DNA of 64,000 nucleotides. Origin: Carnegiea gigantea (lineage: Eukaryota; Streptophyta; Magnoliopsida; Caryophyllales; Cactaceae). A program made the translations under genes and the position numbers. The stretch is taken from contig JAKOGI010002236.1 of assembly GCA_029747015.1 (NCBI GenBank), positions 61,001 to 125,000 of the forward strand, written 5' to 3'. Shown in pieces: positions 34,391 through 45,929 of the stretch. Below the pieces are notes generated by a model that was not told where the DNA came from, ran no database searches, and worked only from the letters and a program-made list of their open reading frames with translations. Within the stretch, counting starts at the first letter, position 1, and each line of letters starts with the position of its first letter.

Positions 34391-34599
34391 TGATTGGGCC
34401 TAATCGGAGGAGCCTAATGAGGGCCCCATGATTATACAACTGGCCCAAAGTGACGTGGTCATTTTTTAACCTTCATGGGCCCAGGTGGAGTTACCTATCT
34501 TCAGGCTCATTGGGGGTGCATCATGTTTTAAGTTATGAGTTTACCCCTAACTAAATGCTTAAAACTATCTTCTAGAAAAATATTGCTTTTTCCGAAAAA
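34391..34599 (+). repeat. Tat-element left LTR, first part
   Basis: It aligns with 50962-51240 of the right LTR but lacks ~83 bp that there contain the TATA box (TATAAATA). It is broken at the AAAAA target site (34595-34599) by the nested element. Confidence 0.85.
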
Positions 34600-35039
34600 T
34601 GTAATACCCCAAGTGTACATAATTCACTGAAATAGCCAAACATATAAGATAAGTATGCCTAACAAATACATTTACTATGGCTCAAGTATTACTTAAAACA
34701 GAACCCAAATCTTCATTATATCATTTCATAACTGCTTATTTACATATATAGTTGCCTGTTTATATACATGATCAACAAAACATAACACATCTAGTTGACT
34801 AAGTAAGATCAGCCCTGGCTCCCACCTAAAACACTAACTAGCCCCCAGTCCCTAAGTCCGTCACATGACTAAAAAAGAAATGGACCATGTCATCACGGGC
34901 GGAAGGATTTGACTAACTATATACAATGTCATATGTTTCACAAAATGCAACTATCCAATCCGACCATTCCATATACATGCGGGGCTCAAAATGTAACCCA
35001 CTTAAGTCAACACCTGAAAAAAAAAACCCAACGATCCCT

Positions 35040-35765
35040 AGACGGATCATAATCTGGGTTGGACTCGTCCTTCAGCTCCTCGCCGATGTCGAAGTTGTTG
35101 TCTGATACCCCTAACTCTACCTCGTCAGCCTCCTGATCAACCTACTGCTCTCATACTGCCTCATCGATCTCCTGATCCATCTACTGCTCCTCCACTATCT
35201 CATCAATCTCCTGATCCTACTCTGGATTGTCCTCGTCCTCAAAACCCTCCATGAGCTCGTCATCAGAACTAAGCATCACGATCTCCGGTGTATCAGGGAG
35301 ATCCACCACCACATGAGCCTCCCCAGGATGTCAGGCATCTGTGGAGTACCCGGTACAGATGGCAAAGGTGGTCCCTGTGTTGGTGCAGGTGGTGCAGCGG
35401 AGGATGTGCCGGGTGTAAAAGAAAGACGTGATGAAGAGTCTCCATTGTAATCCCCCTCTGCTCGAACTCCTCCAGCAACATCAACCCCGAAGTGATGGTA
35501 GCCCAAGGCCCCCGAGACATGGAACCTAGGTCCGTCCCAATGTGGGTTCCCCCTCATCATGAAATGATGATAATAGAGCCTGAACTCTACCCACATATCA
35601 ACTGTGGGTAAGGACCATAGCAATCTGAATGCACAAACCGTGATCTGTGAAACTCGGAGAAAGGGTCCTGCGCATGAACTATCATGCTAGCATGCACTAG
35701 TAAAATGTTGGCCGCCACAGGCATACCAGGCATCATATTAACAGTATAATAATCCATCTAGCAAT
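35040..35765 (-). pseudogene. Gag-like 5' coding remnant of the nested element
   Basis: Minus-strand frames beginning near 35757 (MDYYTVNMMPGMPVAANIL) and at 35623-35276 include a Pro/Ala-rich stretch (SSAAPPAPTQGPPLPSVPG). They end in an acidic segment with FDIGEELKDESNPDYDPS near 35090-35040. It sits ~180 bp after the primer site, as a gag N-terminus would. No capsid or zinc knuckle core is visible. Frames change several times. I cannot identify the family beyond a probable plant Gypsy-related nonautonomous element. Confidence 0.4.
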
Positions 35766-35934
35766 GAAAATACAAATGACGGGCATGTAGAAGATAAACA
35801 ATATGCATTTCTTATATCACAAGTCTATTTTTAATATCATAAATCTCTAATAGTATATGATATTTCGTACTAATAACCCTTCTCACCCTCCTATATCTAA
35901 ACTCCGTACTCCGTATCCCATCAGGAAAATCACA

Positions 35935-35952
35935 ACCTAGCTCTGATAGCAA
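35935..35952 (-). other. Primer-binding site of the foldback-LTR element
   Basis: The minus strand reads TTTGCTATCAGAGCTAGG a few bases after the LTR end. It is a one-mismatch version of the initiator Met tRNA complement. Confidence 0.7.
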
Positions 35953-35955
35953 ATC

Positions 35956-38900
35956 TGTAACACCCCAAATGTACATAATTCACTGTTTGCGCTCTCATCA
36001 ATTAACATCATCAATTAGTAGTAATATCCCAAATGATTGGAGCGTTACCGCCGTTCAAAAAGGACAAGGCTTGACTTAAAAATAATTAAACATAACCAAG
36101 CTAAACATCGTTACCACCACATGACATTTGTCAAGGCAAACCATCAATCCAACATCAACAGTATCTCACGATCTTATAGTTTACATCAAAATATAGTAAC
36201 CTTTAGCAGAGTATATAGTTCTAACATTAAAATATCTCACAGTACAGTGGTCAAAATATTTCATCACTAAAACACCACTATTCCTTTTAGACATTCCTGC
36301 TCACTTATCTTCTCCAGTCGGCCTGCTAGTCGGAGGGCGATTCACTGAGCATTTCCCTAAAACAAAACATGAAAACATTTCGAACTATGAGCCGAAGCTC
36401 AGTACATGCATTCTGTATTGTTAACTGCACACTGAAAAACTAGTTGGGCCCACATTGCAATTTATTTTAATTAAAAATGAGGAATGAGATGAATGTAAAA
36501 CTGCATTGTCAGTTATTATCTGATAGTGAACTCCTAGTAACTGTTACGATCTGAAAATAGGTGTACACCTGTCAAGCCGATCGGGGTACCTGGTCTGAAG
36601 CCGCATGGGTAATTGAAGGGCAGTGCCCTGTAACTAATAACTGATGGGGTCACTAATTATATGGTAAATTACTAATTAAACTGATTCATTGATGTACTTA
36701 CCAAAACATTATAATTTTAATAAATACGTGCTGATTTCTAAAGATACAGACAATGAACGTACCTAGGACTTTTAATGAAATGTTATTAAGTATGATCATG
36801 CACAAAAGGGGAGGAAATGATAGATTAGACCCTGTCTCTATATAAAAATATTTTTATAGGAACATATATTTAGCAAATGTATTTATTTTCATAGTTAATG
36901 CTTTAGTAAAAGAAAAGTAAGGGCGTAATAGGGCAAAAGTAAATGACTTGTAACCTAATCTCCCGATCTTCATTTGAAAGATAATTCCCCAATATAGAAA
37001 ACTCAAGAAGTCTCGAAAAACTTTATAACACAAAACATGATTCTCACAATAGGGTTCCCAAAATGGGGTTAGGATACAAGTGTGCCAGTTTTGATCTAAC
37101 CTATGCAGTTTTAGTAAAATAGCTATAACTTTTTCCACAGATCTCGGATTGAGGCGATTCAAAAGGAATTTGAAAGATAACTCACTGATCTATCTACCCA
37201 CCAAAAATATAATCTTTGGTAGGGTCGGTCATTACCAGTTTATTGACAAAGCTTGCCCTATTTTCTGTCATTTTTCAGCCCTCACTGTCATTGCTTTCTC
37301 CTCTCTTTTCATACAAATCCTCATCGAAAATCACTCCTTAAAATCATAGGACAAAATGTTGGTCCTTGCCACCACCAAATATCACATCCACCTCTACCTT
37401 TTTTCAAGTTCAAAGTGAGTAAGCCTAACCTTGTTTTCTTTGGATTTTTGATTTTGATTCTTATTTATCTTGATTTGAGTTTCGATCATGTTATTTGGAT
37501 GGAAACAAGAGTTATTTTGATGTTTTTAATTGTTGATTAAGTTTAGATCATGCTAGGGTTTAGGGTTATTCATGAGCATGCAAGCTTAAGGTTGGAAGTA
37601 TGTGTTTCTTGGATTGTTTGGATTTGATTTAGTGCCTTTAATCTCTAATCATGTTTATGAGCGTGTTTTTGGTGATCTTAGATGAGATGAAGAGGAAGTA
37701 AGTTGGCCAAAAGTTAGGGTTTTAATGATTATGCAAGGTTTAGCTTTCCTTTAATAGCAAATATGTTATATGTGTATATTTGATTGAGAAATGAGTCTTT
37801 GATGTATATGATTATGAAGTGAAATTGAGTATAGTGGCTTTGTATGGTGATGGGAAGGACAAAACTTTGTTAAATAATTTTAAGGAGTGATTTTAGATGA
37901 GGATTTGTGTGAAAAGAGAGGAGAAGCAATGACAGTGAGGGCTGAAAAATGTTAGAAAACAGGGCAAGCTCGGTCAATAAACTGGTAATGATCGGCTCTA
38001 CCAAAAATTATGATTTTTAGTGCGTAGATACATCAGTGAGTTAGCTTTCAAATTCCTTTTGAATCACCTCAATCCGAGGTCTATGGAAAACGTTATGGCC
38101 GTTTTACTAGAACTGCATAGGTTAGACTAAAACTGGCACACTTGTGTTCTATCCCCATTTTGGGAACCCTATTGTGGGAATCATGTTTTGTGCTGTAAAT
38201 GAAAGTTTTTTGAAACTTCTTAAGATTTCTATATTGGGGAGTTAGGTCTTAAATGGAGATTGGAAGATTAGGTTACGAGTCACTTACTTTAGCCCCTATT
38301 ACTCCCTTACTTGTCTTTTACTAAAGTATTAACTATGAAAATAAATACATTTGCTAAGTATATGTTCGTATAACGATATTTTCGTACAAAGATAGGGCCT
38401 AATCTATCATTTCCTCCCCTTTTGTGTATAATCATACTCAGTGACATTTCATTAAAAGTCTCAAGTACGTTCATTGTCTGTATCTTTAGAAATCAGCATG
38501 TATTTATCAAAATTATAATATTTTTGGTAAGTACAGCAATAAATCAGTTTAATTAGTGATTTATCACATAATCAGTGACTTCATCAGTTATCAGTTATAG
38601 GGTATTACCCTTCAGTTACCCGTGCGGCTTCAGGCCAGGTACTCCGATCGGCTTGGCAGGTGTACACCCATCTTCAGATCGTAACAATTATTAGAGGTTC
38701 ACTATCAGATAATAATTGACAATGCAGTTTTATATTCATCTCATTCCCTGTTTTTAATTAAAATGAATTGTAATGTGGGCCCAACCAGTTTTTCAGTGTG
38801 TAGTTAACAATACAAAAATGCATGTACTGAGCTTCGGCTCACAGTTCGAAATGTTTTTATGTTTTGTTTTAGGAAAATGCTCAGTGAATCACCCTCCGGC

Positions 38901-39264
38901 TGGCAGGCTGACTGGAGAAGATAAGTAACTGGGAATGTCTAAAAGGAATAGTGGTGTTTTAGTGATGAAATATTTTGAGCACTGTATTGTGAGATATTTT
39001 GATATTAGAACTATATACTCTACTAAAAGTTACTATATTTTGATGTAAACTATGAGATCGTGAGTTACTGTTGATGTTGGATTGATGGTTTGGCTTTATA
39101 AATGTCGTGTGGTGGTAAGCTTGGTTATGTTTAATTATTTTTAAGTCAAGCCTTGCCCTTTTTGGACAGCGATGATGCCTCGATCATTTGAGATATCACT
39201 ACTAATTGATGATGTTAATTGATGAGAGCGCAAACAGTGAATAATGTACATTTGGGGTGTTACA
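35956..39264 (-). repeat. 3.3-kb LTR consisting of long inverted arms
   Basis: The left arm (35956 to ~37385) is the reverse complement of the right arm (~37845 to 39264), roughly 90% identical in the blocks I compared (outer 100 bp, 36290-36460 against 38765-38945, and 37020-37350 against 37870-38190). The spacer is ~460 bp of AT-rich sequence with an intron-like GTGAGTAAG at ~37413. Outer ends are TGTAACACCCC and GGGGTGTTACA, as in many plant Gypsy LTRs, but those normally share only a short inverted terminus. No coding frame of note. Confidence 0.85.
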
Positions 39265-39487
39265 AAAAATATCCAACCTTTCGTCATTTATTGCTGTAGT
39301 TTTGTCTCTTCCTTGAGACTCCACACTAGCTTGACCATCGGAGAGGCATTCCCTGGATCCCCATACAGGGTGGCCTTTTTTGCAGGATTGGCGCTAGCTG
39401 GAAGGATTATTGGATGTAGAGCCCCTATCATCACGTAAGCCCGCTCTTACTTTACATCATCCTTGGAGAGCAGTTTATCCCGAAACA
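39265..39487 (+). repeat. Tat-element left LTR, second part
   Basis: It continues the LTR after the nested insertion and aligns with 51245-51465. It ends GAAACA next to the primer site. Confidence 0.85.
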
Positions 39488-39489
39488 GA

Positions 39490-39508
39490 TTTGGTGTCGT
39501 CTGTGGGG
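39490..39508 (+). other. Primer-binding site of the Tat-type element
   Basis: TTTGGTGTCGTCTGTGGGG lies two to three bases after the LTR end. This GGTGTCGTCTGTGGG-type site is common in plant Tat elements and differs from the iMet-type sites used elsewhere in the window. Confidence 0.7.
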
Positions 39509-39519
39509 AAAGAGCAGTG

Positions 39520-41330
39520 AACGATGGTAGTAAACAATGCCACTCTAGCACACACCTAGAGAGACAAGGCCCCTATGATTGATGCCCTGACGGCTTATGA
39601 AGTGCAAGATGCCTCAGAAAGTTCGCGGGCGGCTCCTCACTTGGTCGGACAATGGCCACCCAAAAGGGAAGCGTATGCCACTATAGATGTACTGAAAAAC
39701 TTCATGACCACCATGACCGACACCTTCTCAGAAGCAAGTGATTGAGTAAGTAATGAAGACTATAGAGGCTGTGAGCTCCGCGAGGTTGTTGCCTACGTTT
39801 GACTGCATGGCCACTGCGGGATGCGAGCCATCCCCATAGGCACACCCTTACTGGGTTGTTGCTCAGAGGTGACGACGTGCGAGAGATCGCTCGGCAGAGG
39901 GTTAATAGACGGCCTCACCAGGAGAATCGTAGCTGGATGGTTAGGATAGATGCTCAGCAAATCATCTGGGCCCGACGGACCCTTCTGGCAGCACGAAGTG
40001 AGTCAACGAACTCTGCACCCGCATTCATACCGTACACTACCCACTCCCGGCGTACGACCTAGATTAAAGACAGGAGCAGACCTCAAGGCCTCGTGGAGAA
40101 ATCCTTAGGAGGGGATGCAACCCAGAGCGGCCCTCCGCACGGGAACGCACACGTAGTCCATCCACTCGCAACCCTCGGGATTGTAACCGAGGTTTGCTTA
40201 GGGCCGGCCGGTCCAGGCACACCCCACCAAGGGCCGACCTCCACCGTCAGAGTCTATTGGTGGTCGAAGTTGAACGGCAGCTCGTGACCCTTGCCTAGTT
40301 GTCAAGGATAGGCACACAACTGAGATCGATCCCCTTTAATACACCCTTCAGCATTGAGGTAATTAACGCACCAAGGTTGAGGAAGGTAAAGATGCCCAAC
40401 CTAGTAGATGTACGTCGAAGATGTGGACGATGCGGCCTACTGTCGGTACTTCCCCATCACCTCAAAAGGGGTGGCATAGGCCTGGTTTAATGGCCTGGCC
40501 CCCAAAACCACCTCTTGCTTTCAGGACCAGGCAGATTGGTTTGTCAGCTATTTTATTACTAACCGCAAAGAAAGGTGAGCCAGCATTCATCTGTCGAAGA
40601 TTAAGCAAGGGCCACATGAGTCATTGGCGGAATTTGTGAAGAGATTACACCAGGAGGCCATTCTAATTCCAGACTTGGAAGACGGGATTGCATACGCTTT
40701 CTTTCTCAATAGGTTGAAAAATAGACGGTTTAAGTTCTCCTTTGCAGAACAGAAAGAAACTTCCTTAGCCAAGCCCTGAAGAAGGCCATAGACTTCATTC
40801 GAGCAACTGAAATCTGCATACAGCCCATGGACGCCTTATGAAAGGCTAAACCCCAGGGGGGATAGGAGCATTGGGCCAACTGAAAAGAGGCAAAGAAATG
40901 ATGTCAGGGGCGTGTGCGTCACCTCAGACTCGAGGAGCATACTGATGGTGAAGGGGCACCCCATGTTGAAGACCGCGACGCCAAAGCCACATAACGCACG
41001 GAAGTAATGTGAATTTCATAAGCAGAATGGCCACACTACTGCCGAGTGCGGGGAATTGAAGAAGGCCCTTCATGGGCTTGTGGATAAAGGGCAGATTGAC
41101 CACTTTTTAAAAGAAACCCACGGTCCATCCGTAAGGAAGGACCTCGATCGAGCACATGAAGAACCCTACCAAGAGGAGTGCTCCACTGAGATCATGGCCA
41201 CCATAGCTAGCACGTATGCAGAGGGTATTACCCACATTGCATGGAAGGCCCAGATGCGAGTAACGCAGCAAGTCATGGTAGCTGAGCATGAGAACCCCGT
41301 AACTATCCCTACCATGGTATTTAATGGTTA
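39520..41330 (+). pseudogene. Tat-element gag remnant
   Basis: Plus-strand frames carry a gag core near 40580-40760: SIHLSKIKQGPHESLAEFVK, RLHQEAILIPDLEDGIAYAF and FLNRLKNRRFKF, the helical block preceding the zinc finger in Tat gags. The finger CEFHKQNGHTTAEC lies near 41008-41050, followed by LKKALHGLVDKGQIDHFLKE. This C-x2-H-x4-H-x4-C arrangement with a following Leu/Lys helix is characteristic. The N-terminal half (39520-40500) is GC-rich and heavily frameshifted. It is not translatable as a whole. Confidence 0.8.
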
Positions 41331-41379
41331 GGAGGGCCACATCTTTAGGCACCCGCACAGTGACCCGTTGGTCGTTGAG

Positions 41380-41760
41380 TTAAGATGGCCAACATACTTA
41401 TGCATTGAATCCTAATTGACATTAGGAGTTCTGTCGATATCATCACTTGGGACTGCCTCAGGAGGCTTAAACACCCTGGAAGGGAAATCACCTCTCTTGT
41501 TCACCCCACCTAGGCTTTGGAGGGCAGGAGGTGACCCCAAAAGGAGTAATTTGCCTCCCTTTACGGTTCGGGGATAAATCTAATTCTAGGAATGTGTAAG
41601 TCAATTTCCTGGTAGTAGACGTCCCCATAGCCTACAACGTTATTCTGGCATGTCTGACTTTACCCAGGGTTAAGGCTGTTGTTGCCTCGTACCTACTGCA
41701 ACTCCAGTATGAGGTCGATGATGGCAGTGTTAGGAAACTATACTGGGACTGATGGATAGC
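41380..41760 (+). pseudogene. Tat-element aspartic protease remnant
   Basis: Near 41395-41480 the frame reads ILIDIRSSVDIITWDCLRRL. The active-site Asp is present, but the following two residues are Ile-Arg instead of the usual Ser/Thr-Gly, so it would be inactive. Downstream sequence near 41600-41660 (NFLVVDVPIAYNVI) matches the usual second half. Stops occur at 41328 and 41406. Confidence 0.65.
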
Positions 41761-41959
41761 TCGGGAATGCTACCTGGTTAGCATATGACCTTTGGTGCGA
41801 TGCTCGAACACACAGGAGCCCATCAAAAATGCTACCTCCCCTAGAATGCTGCGCGTTGCACATTTCACAGTTACATGACCATCTGTATCCTCACCTCAGT
41901 AGATCCAGAGCATCCACAACTAGATACGACTTATAACTTGGAGGTTATGCCCCTCAACA

Positions 41960-42960
41960 AAGGGCGCACAGACCAAACGGTCCAGATATGCCTAGAGATG
42001 GCCAAAGAAACAAGACACGCACTCGTGGGGCTCCTTTAGAAATACAAGGACGTCTCTGCTTTCGGCCCTGAAGAAATGCCCTGCACCAATCCAGCAGTCA
42101 TGGAGCACCGACTAAATGTGGATCCCGCCCATAGGCCGATGGCTAAAAAAAAGAGACATATGGAACCAGAGCGAAGCGTGCTACAACAGCAAAAGTACAT
42201 AAGCTATTGGATGCGGGCCTTGTCAGGGAATGCTAGTGCCCCGAATGGATTTCCAACATGGTACTTGTCAAGAAACCCAATGGGTCCTGGCGGATGTGCG
42301 TTGATTTTACTAATCTAAACAGGGCATGCCCTAAGGACAGCTACCCTTTACCAAAAATCGACAAGCTCATAGACGCTACGATAGGTCACACCATGTTGAG
42401 CGTCATAGATGCTTTCTTAGGGTACCACTAAATTGCTCTTTGCTGCAAGGATCACGAAAAGACAGCCTTTATAACTGACAGAGGGTTGTACTGCTACAAA
42501 TTCATGCCTTTTGGACTGTAGAAATCCAGTGCCACCTACCAGAGGTTGGTAAACAAGGTCTTCGAGCCCCTCATTGGGAAGATTGTAGAGGTGACATAGA
42601 TTATGTGATTGTCAAGAGTGTGCAAGATGGCGGACGTAACGACTGCTTACGAGAAACATTTGAGATTCTTTGGAGATATGACACGAGGCTTAACCCCAAG
42701 AAGTGTGTCTTTAGGGTCTAGTCGAACAAACTCCTTGGCTTTATGATTAGTAGTCGATGGATAGATGTGAACCCGGATAAAGTAAAAGGGGTCCAGGATA
42801 TGAGGCCCCCATGAAATGGGAAGGAGGTTTAACGACTGACCAGATGCATAGCAACGCCAGGCCGTTTCAAGTCAAAGTTGGTGGATAACTGCCAACTTTT
42901 CTTTCGCATCCTTCGAAAGCGTGCACACTTCACGTGGGATCAAGAGGCAGACGATGCCTT
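41960..42960 (+). pseudogene. Tat-element reverse transcriptase remnant
   Basis: RT motifs run in order: a leader with MEHRLNVDP (~42110), NMVLVKKPNGSWRMCVDFTN (42255-42315), CPKDSYPLPKIDKLIDATIG, MLSVIDAFLGYH, EKTAFITDRGLYCYKFMPFG (42455-42515), and SATYQRLVNKVFEPLIGKIV. Immediately after, at the catalytic box (~42590-42610), there are stops and the paired Asp motif is not readable. Further downstream, LNPKKCVF-like sequence is present in another frame. Enzymatically dead. Confidence 0.82.
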
Positions 42961-42967
42961 CTAGTCA

Positions 42968-43390
42968 TTGAAAGCATATCTAGCCCGTTTGCCCAAAATA
43001 ACTAGTCTTACGCATGGAGAGCAGTTGCTCCTATACTTGGTCGTCTCCGAGCAGGTGGCGAGTGTCGTCTTAGTAGTGGAGCAGAATAAGAAGCTGCTTC
43101 TCGTTTATTATGTGAGCCATATCCTAGCAAGTGCCGAGTTGAACTACCTTCTCATAGAGAGGATTGCCTATGACCTGGTACTGGCAAGTCGAAAGCTTCA
43201 CCCGTACTTCGAATCCTATAAAGTGACGGTCCTCACCAACCAACCCTGAAGAATGTACTGCAAAGGCTGGATGCATCAGGCAGGCTGCTAAAATGGCTGG
43301 TGGAATTATTGCAGTATGATATCACCTTCGAGGCACAGCATGCAATCAAAGCACAAGCCTTGGCCGATTTCTTCACTTAGAATGTGAACA
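42968..43390 (+). pseudogene. Tat-element RNase H (first domain) remnant
   Basis: The frame 42968-43249 shows GEQLLLYLVVSEQVASVVLV and YYVSHILASAELNYLLIERI, the RT-linked RNase H block. YFESYKVTVLTNQP and, after a frameshift near 43249, LKWLVELLQYDITFE and KAQALADF follow. Catalytic acidic residues are partly replaced, as is usual for the degenerate first RNase H of Tat elements. Confidence 0.75.
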
Positions 43391-43429
43391 CGACCAATAA
43401 AACTTCCCAGACCCCTAACATATAGGAAC

Positions 43430-43800
43430 CTACACATGGACGGCTCTTCGACCAGGGATGGAGTGACGTCGAATTAATTATTAAAACCCCCTAGGGGGAG
43501 AAGTATGAACATGTCCTGAAATTGATGTTCAAGGCCTTCGATAATGAAGCTGAGTATGAAGCCTTGACAGCTCAGATCGAACTATGCTACACGGTAGGAG
43601 CCACCTCTGCCAGAGCCTACTCGGACTCACAGTTAGTTGTTAGGCAGCTCAACGGTGAATATAAAACTAAGGATGACACCATGGCAGCCTATGTCCGCTG
43701 AGTGCATGAAGCTACTGGCCTATCAAAACACTTTTCAATAGCACACATCCTGCGGTCAGAAAACTGCCAAGCGGATGGCTGTCCAAACTAGCCAACTCTT
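43430..43800 (+). pseudogene. Tat-element second (archaeal-type) RNase H remnant
   Basis: Frames read HMDGSSTRDG (43436-43465, first catalytic Asp), NEAEYEALTAQIELCYTVGA (43548-43605, catalytic Glu) and ARAYSDSQLVVRQLNGEYKT (43610-43670, third acidic residue). The last tract near 43740-43780 corresponds to the C-terminus (ENCQADG). This extra RNase H between the first RNase H and integrase is a known acquisition of the Tat lineage and supports the classification. Confidence 0.85.
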
Positions 43801-43838
43801 CGGCAAATAGGAAACCAAAGAGAATCCAATGGGAAACT

Positions 43839-45054
43839 TTGTTAGAAAGAAGCATCGAGCCTCAGGAGGTCCTATTGCTCGATAGAAGTTCCACTTGGAT
43901 GGACCCCATCAGGGCATATCTAGCCGAGGGAACGTTGCCGACGGACGCCAAGGAGGCCGAATGTATGAAAAGGCAGGCAAACTCGTTCATCCTGTATGAA
44001 GGGATATTATACAAGCGCTCCTATGCCCTATCATTGCTGCGCTGCGTGACCCCAGAAATGACACAGAAAATTCTTGAACAAATTCATGAAGAAGTATGCA
44101 ATTCACACATAGACGGGCACGCGCTCACGATCGCCGCCATCTGCACTAGCTATTATTGGCCATTCTTGAGCCAAGATGCCATGAGCTTGGTGTGTAGGCG
44201 TGACAAATGCTAGAAATTTTCACTAGTGCAGGGGAAGCCACCCACCCCGTTCACCCCCATCCTTAGCCCCTTGCCCTTCACCGTATGGGGGATGGACATT
44301 TTGGGACCGTTTCCTAGAGTGAGTTGTCAGCGCAAGTATCTATTTGTAGCCATTAATTACTTCACGAAGTGGATAGAGGTCAAGGCTATAGCACCTATCA
44401 CTGTCGTGGAAGTACGAAAGTTCATTTGAAAAAATATCATCACTCGCCTCGGCGTCCTCAGAGCAATGATATTTGACAATGACCGGAAATTTGACACATA
44501 CTAACTCACTAAGTACTTAAACAACCTAGGGTGTCAAGCGCGGTTCACTGTAGTTGCACATCCGTTAAAAAATGGACAGGCAGAGGCGGCCAATAAAGTT
44601 ACCCTATACGACTTGCAGAAGAAACTTGATGATGCGAAAGGCAAATGGGCAGATGAACTGCCGGTGTTTGTGGTCCCTCCGAACGACCGAGAAGACTGCT
44701 ATGAGAGAGACACCATTCATGCTTACATATGGCTTCGAAGCTGTTCTTCCATTCGAAGTTACCCTACACACACATCGCCCCACCACATTCCAAGAATCTC
44801 TCAACAATTTAGCGTTACGCGAAGCTCTTGATTTACTCCCCTCTTTTCGGGGTGACGCACTTCTCCGTATGGCACTCTACAAATTACAAATGGCACTGCT
44901 CCAAGACAGAGTGGTCAAAGCACAGCCCCTCTATATAGGCGACTTGGTGCTACGTTGGATTGAGGCAGTGGCCCCATCTTGTAAACATGGTAAGCTCACG
45001 ACCAATTGGGAAGGACCTTGTAAGGTAGTCGATTTGGTTCATCTCGGGACCTAG
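43839..45054 (+). pseudogene. Tat-element integrase remnant
   Basis: The frame 43839-44213 holds the HHCC zinc domain: HEEVCNSHIDGH, then YYWPFLSQDAMSLVCRRDKC. The frame 44226-44429 holds the first catalytic Asp in TVWGMDILGPFPRV. The second Asp is in MIFDNDRKFD near 44468, and the Glu is in NGQAEAANKV near 44573. The C-terminal frame (44572-45054) has TPFMLTYGFEAVLPFEV and a final WEGPCKVVDLVHLGT. All domains are present in order, but at least three frame changes or stops separate them. Confidence 0.85.
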
Positions 45055-45244
45055 CGCCTCACTACCCCACAAGAAATGCCCATCCAACGAACGACCACCT
45101 TAGTAATTTATGCAAGTACCACATTTAATAGCTCATATCTCTTGTACGGTCGATATAATGTACTTACAATACCTTTTACCAGAAATGAGCACGAACGTTG
45201 TCGACTAAGCTTGGTCTTCTTTCTTAAAATTATCGCTACCATTT

Positions 45245-45805
45245 TAGCCCCCTAACGGGCTAAGGGTCTGATAGCACAGCTTATGGCCGTTCGCTACACC
45301 TTTGGACCCCAAGAGACTAGTGGTCTTATAGCACGACCCATGGCCGTTCGCTACACCTTTTGCCCTCAAGGGGGCTAAGGGTCTCATAGCACGACCCTTG
45401 GCCGTTTGCTACACCTTTAGCCCCTAAGGGACTAAAGGGCAAAGGGTCTCATAGTATGGCCCATGGTTGTTCATACACCCTTAGCCCCCAAGGGGATAAG
45501 GATCTCATAGCACAGTCCTTAACCGTTCGCTACACCTTTAGCCTCCAAGGGGCTAAGGATCCCATAGTATGGCCCACGACCGTTCGCTGCACCTTTAACC
45601 TCCAAGGGGCTAAGGGTCTCATAGCACGGTCCCTTACCGTTCGCTACACCTTTAGCCTTTAAGGGGCTAAGGATCTCATAGCACGACCCTTGGCCGTTCG
45701 CTATACCTTTAGCCCCTAAGGAGCTAAGGGTCTTATCGCACGACCCATGGCCACCCGCTACACCTTTAGCCCCCAAAGGGCTGAGGGTCTCAAGACATTG
45801 CCCTC
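45245..45805. repeat. Array 1 of a 57-bp repeat (about 10 copies)
   Basis: Units start at ~45246, 45304, 45361, 45419, 45484, 45541, 45598, 45655, 45712 and 45769, mostly exactly 57 bp apart. Each has AGCCCC.AAGGGGCTAAGG (a palindrome), then TCTCATAGCACGACCC, GGCCGTTCGCTACACC. It follows the integrase and lies at the 3' end of the antisense gene. Confidence 0.95.
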
Positions 45806-45929
45806 TGATTTATCGTTTCACTTAGGGGATGGAGACTTATAGTCCTAACGAAGGATGGTACAACGCGTTAATAATAAGAAGCTAAACAATAAGTCATCAA
45901 AAGCCAAGGTAGCCAGAAAAGAGAGCTTC

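Larger units (their letters stand above)
34600..39264 (-). mobile_element. Nested LTR element with foldback (palindromic) 5' LTR
   Basis: This 4665-bp insertion has termini TGTAATACCCC (left) and GGGGTGTTACA (right). It is flanked by AAAAA on each side (34595-34599 and 39265-39269). The intact right LTR of the host element shows the empty site with a single AAAAA (51245-51249), which proves the boundaries. A tRNA-iMet-type primer site on the minus strand at ~35935-35952 sets the orientation: 5' LTR at right (35956-39264), internal gag-like DNA to the left. Only ~30 bp of the 3' LTR end (34600-34630) is recognised, so most of the internal region and 3' LTR were deleted. The 5' LTR is made of two ~1.4-kb inverted arms. 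Confidence 0.8.

Noticed and set aside
35293..35520. Overlapping 75-codon His-rich frame
   Set aside because: Alternate frame of the gag-like Pro/Ala segment.
37149..37540. Frames in the foldback LTR
   Set aside because: No motif; they fall in inverted arms and spacer with no coding signal.
45456..45776. Frames inside the 57-bp array on both strands
   Set aside because: A 57-bp period is a multiple of 3, so frames stay open by repetition; the repetitive peptides are artefacts.
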